64,000 nt of DNA from Acinetobacter lactucae (GTDB lineage: Bacteria; Pseudomonadota; Gammaproteobacteria; Pseudomonadales; Moraxellaceae): positions 1-64,000 of the forward strand of contig NZ_LRPE01000012.1 in NCBI RefSeq assembly GCF_001605885.1. The letters run 5' to 3'. This document shows, piece after piece, positions 63,541 to 64,000 of this stretch. The notes under the pieces were generated by a model. That model was not told the origin of the DNA, did not search any database, and saw only the letters and a program-made list of their open reading frames with translations. Made by a program: the position numbers and the translations under genes. The number at the start of each line of letters is the position of its first letter. Positions within the stretch are counted from its first letter, which is position 1.

Positions 63541-64000
63541 TTACACCCCTTCCGCTTCGCGGACAACCAACTGAATTTTGGTTGGGTTATAGGCGTTACA
63601 TGGGTTATTGAGCTGTGGACAATTGGAAATTAAAACAATCAAATCCATTTCTGCCCGAACTTCGACATATTTACCCGGCCCTGAAATTCCATCATCAAAT
63701 TTAAGCTGACCGTCTGGCGTAACTGGCACATTCATAAAAAAGTTAATATTTGGGCCAATATGACGGACATTTAAGCCATGCTTTTTTGCAATCGGGTGTT
63801 TTGCCAAGGCATACATAAAGTTGTTACGGCAACTATGCATAGGATACGTTTCATGTGCATAGCGAACCGTATTACTTTCACATGAACAAGCCCCGCCAAT
63901 GGTGTCATGGCGCCCGCAGTTATCATCATGAATAACGGCAATTGGACGACCAAAGTTACTGTAGAGCTTGGTGCCCTTTTCTAAATAAATGTGTTGGTTG
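63541..64000 (-). CDS. DUF1989 protein (carboxyguanidine deiminase subunit), partial
   Basis: The visible 153 codons run off the right edge, so the N-terminus is missing. The open frame contains NFGRPIAVIHDDNCGRHDTI, then GACSCESNTVRYAHETYP and HSCRNNFMYALAKHPIAKKH, with the cysteines and histidines of the DUF1989 (urea carboxylase-associated) family. Two such proteins, CgdA and CgdB, form carboxyguanidine deiminase. This is one of them, but which cannot be told. It lies 2 bp upstream of the carboxylase. ATG codons inside the frame, such as that at 63840, are internal. Confidence 0.82.
   Translation of the reverse strand, partial: NQHIYLEKGTKLYSNFGRPIAVIHDDNCGRHDTIGGACSCESNTVRYAHETYPMHSCRNNFMYALAKHPIAKKHGLNVRHIGPNINFFMNVPVTPDGQLKFDDGISGPGKYVEVRAEMDLIVLISNCPQLNNPCNAYNPTKIQLVVREAEGV

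Noticed and set aside
1..64000. CRISPR arrays, tRNA or rRNA genes, insertion sequences, phage integrases
   Set aside because: None seen. There are no regularly spaced repeats, no transposase or integrase frames, and no recognisable tRNA cloverleaf. This is by eye, so short RNAs could be missed.

Overview
The window is from a gamma-proteobacterium of the genus Acinetobacter, most likely the calcoaceticus-baumannii complex. The grounds are the AT-rich DNA, the Acinetobacter-type order of the type VI secretion (T6SS) operon (with tagX, tagN and the asa genes and no tssJ), and the flanking genes. Genus and complex are inferred from recalled gene order and protein sequence, not from a database search.

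Positions 1-8046 hold housekeeping and accessory genes: queH (epoxyqueuosine reductase), a MocR/GntR-type regulator divergent from a GNAT acetyltransferase, a YcaQ/AlkX-type DNA glycosylase, a CynX/NimT-family exporter coupled to a nucleoside/guanine deaminase, an exported ankyrin protein and a LysR regulator.

Positions 8043-29675 are one long minus-strand T6SS operon. Read in transcription order it is tslA(asaA)-tssB-tssC-hcp-tssE-tssF-tssG-asaB-tssM-tagF-tagN-PAAR-tssH-tssA-tssK-tssL-asaD-tagX. It encodes sheath, tube, baseplate, membrane complex, recycling ATPase, spike tip and a peptidoglycan hydrolase. A stem-loop follows hcp.

Positions 30189-50466 are the T6SS payload region. Two paralogous vgrG genes share a promoter pattern (TAGACA-N17-TAAAAT) but differ at their C-terminal tails. 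One is followed by a 1001-residue putative effector that converges on two tandem formylglycine-enzyme-like lipoproteins, which are candidate immunity proteins. The other is followed by a Tde1-like (Ntox15, HxxD) DNase and its Tdi1-like immunity protein. Between them lie a 5'-truncated rhs gene ending in an HNH/zinc-type toxin with an Imm33-like partner, then a row of small AT-rich immunity-type genes (SUKH-1, DUF4303, SUKH-like, SUKH-3 and unknowns) and remnants of further toxin or immunity genes.

Positions 50571-53300 hold a LysR regulator divergent from a drug-exporter-type MFS gene and a SnoaL/NTF2-like gene. Positions 53323-64000 hold a guanidine/urea nitrogen-scavenging locus: ABC permease and ATPase (+), and, on the minus strand, substrate-binding lipoprotein, allophanate hydrolase, a NikR-like ribbon-helix-helix regulator, a 41-residue small ORF, the biotin-dependent urea/guanidine carboxylase and a partial DUF1989 protein. 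An HxlR regulator and an NAD(P)H quinone oxidoreductase sit inside it.

The most novel signal is regulatory. Both the transporter unit and the catabolic unit carry near-perfect sigma-54 promoters. Each is followed directly by the same two-part operator, GTAWTAC-N14-GTAWTAC. The NikR-like regulator encoded in the locus has lost three of the four nickel ligands, which suggests a nickel-independent repressor of guanidine/urea-derived nitrogen use.
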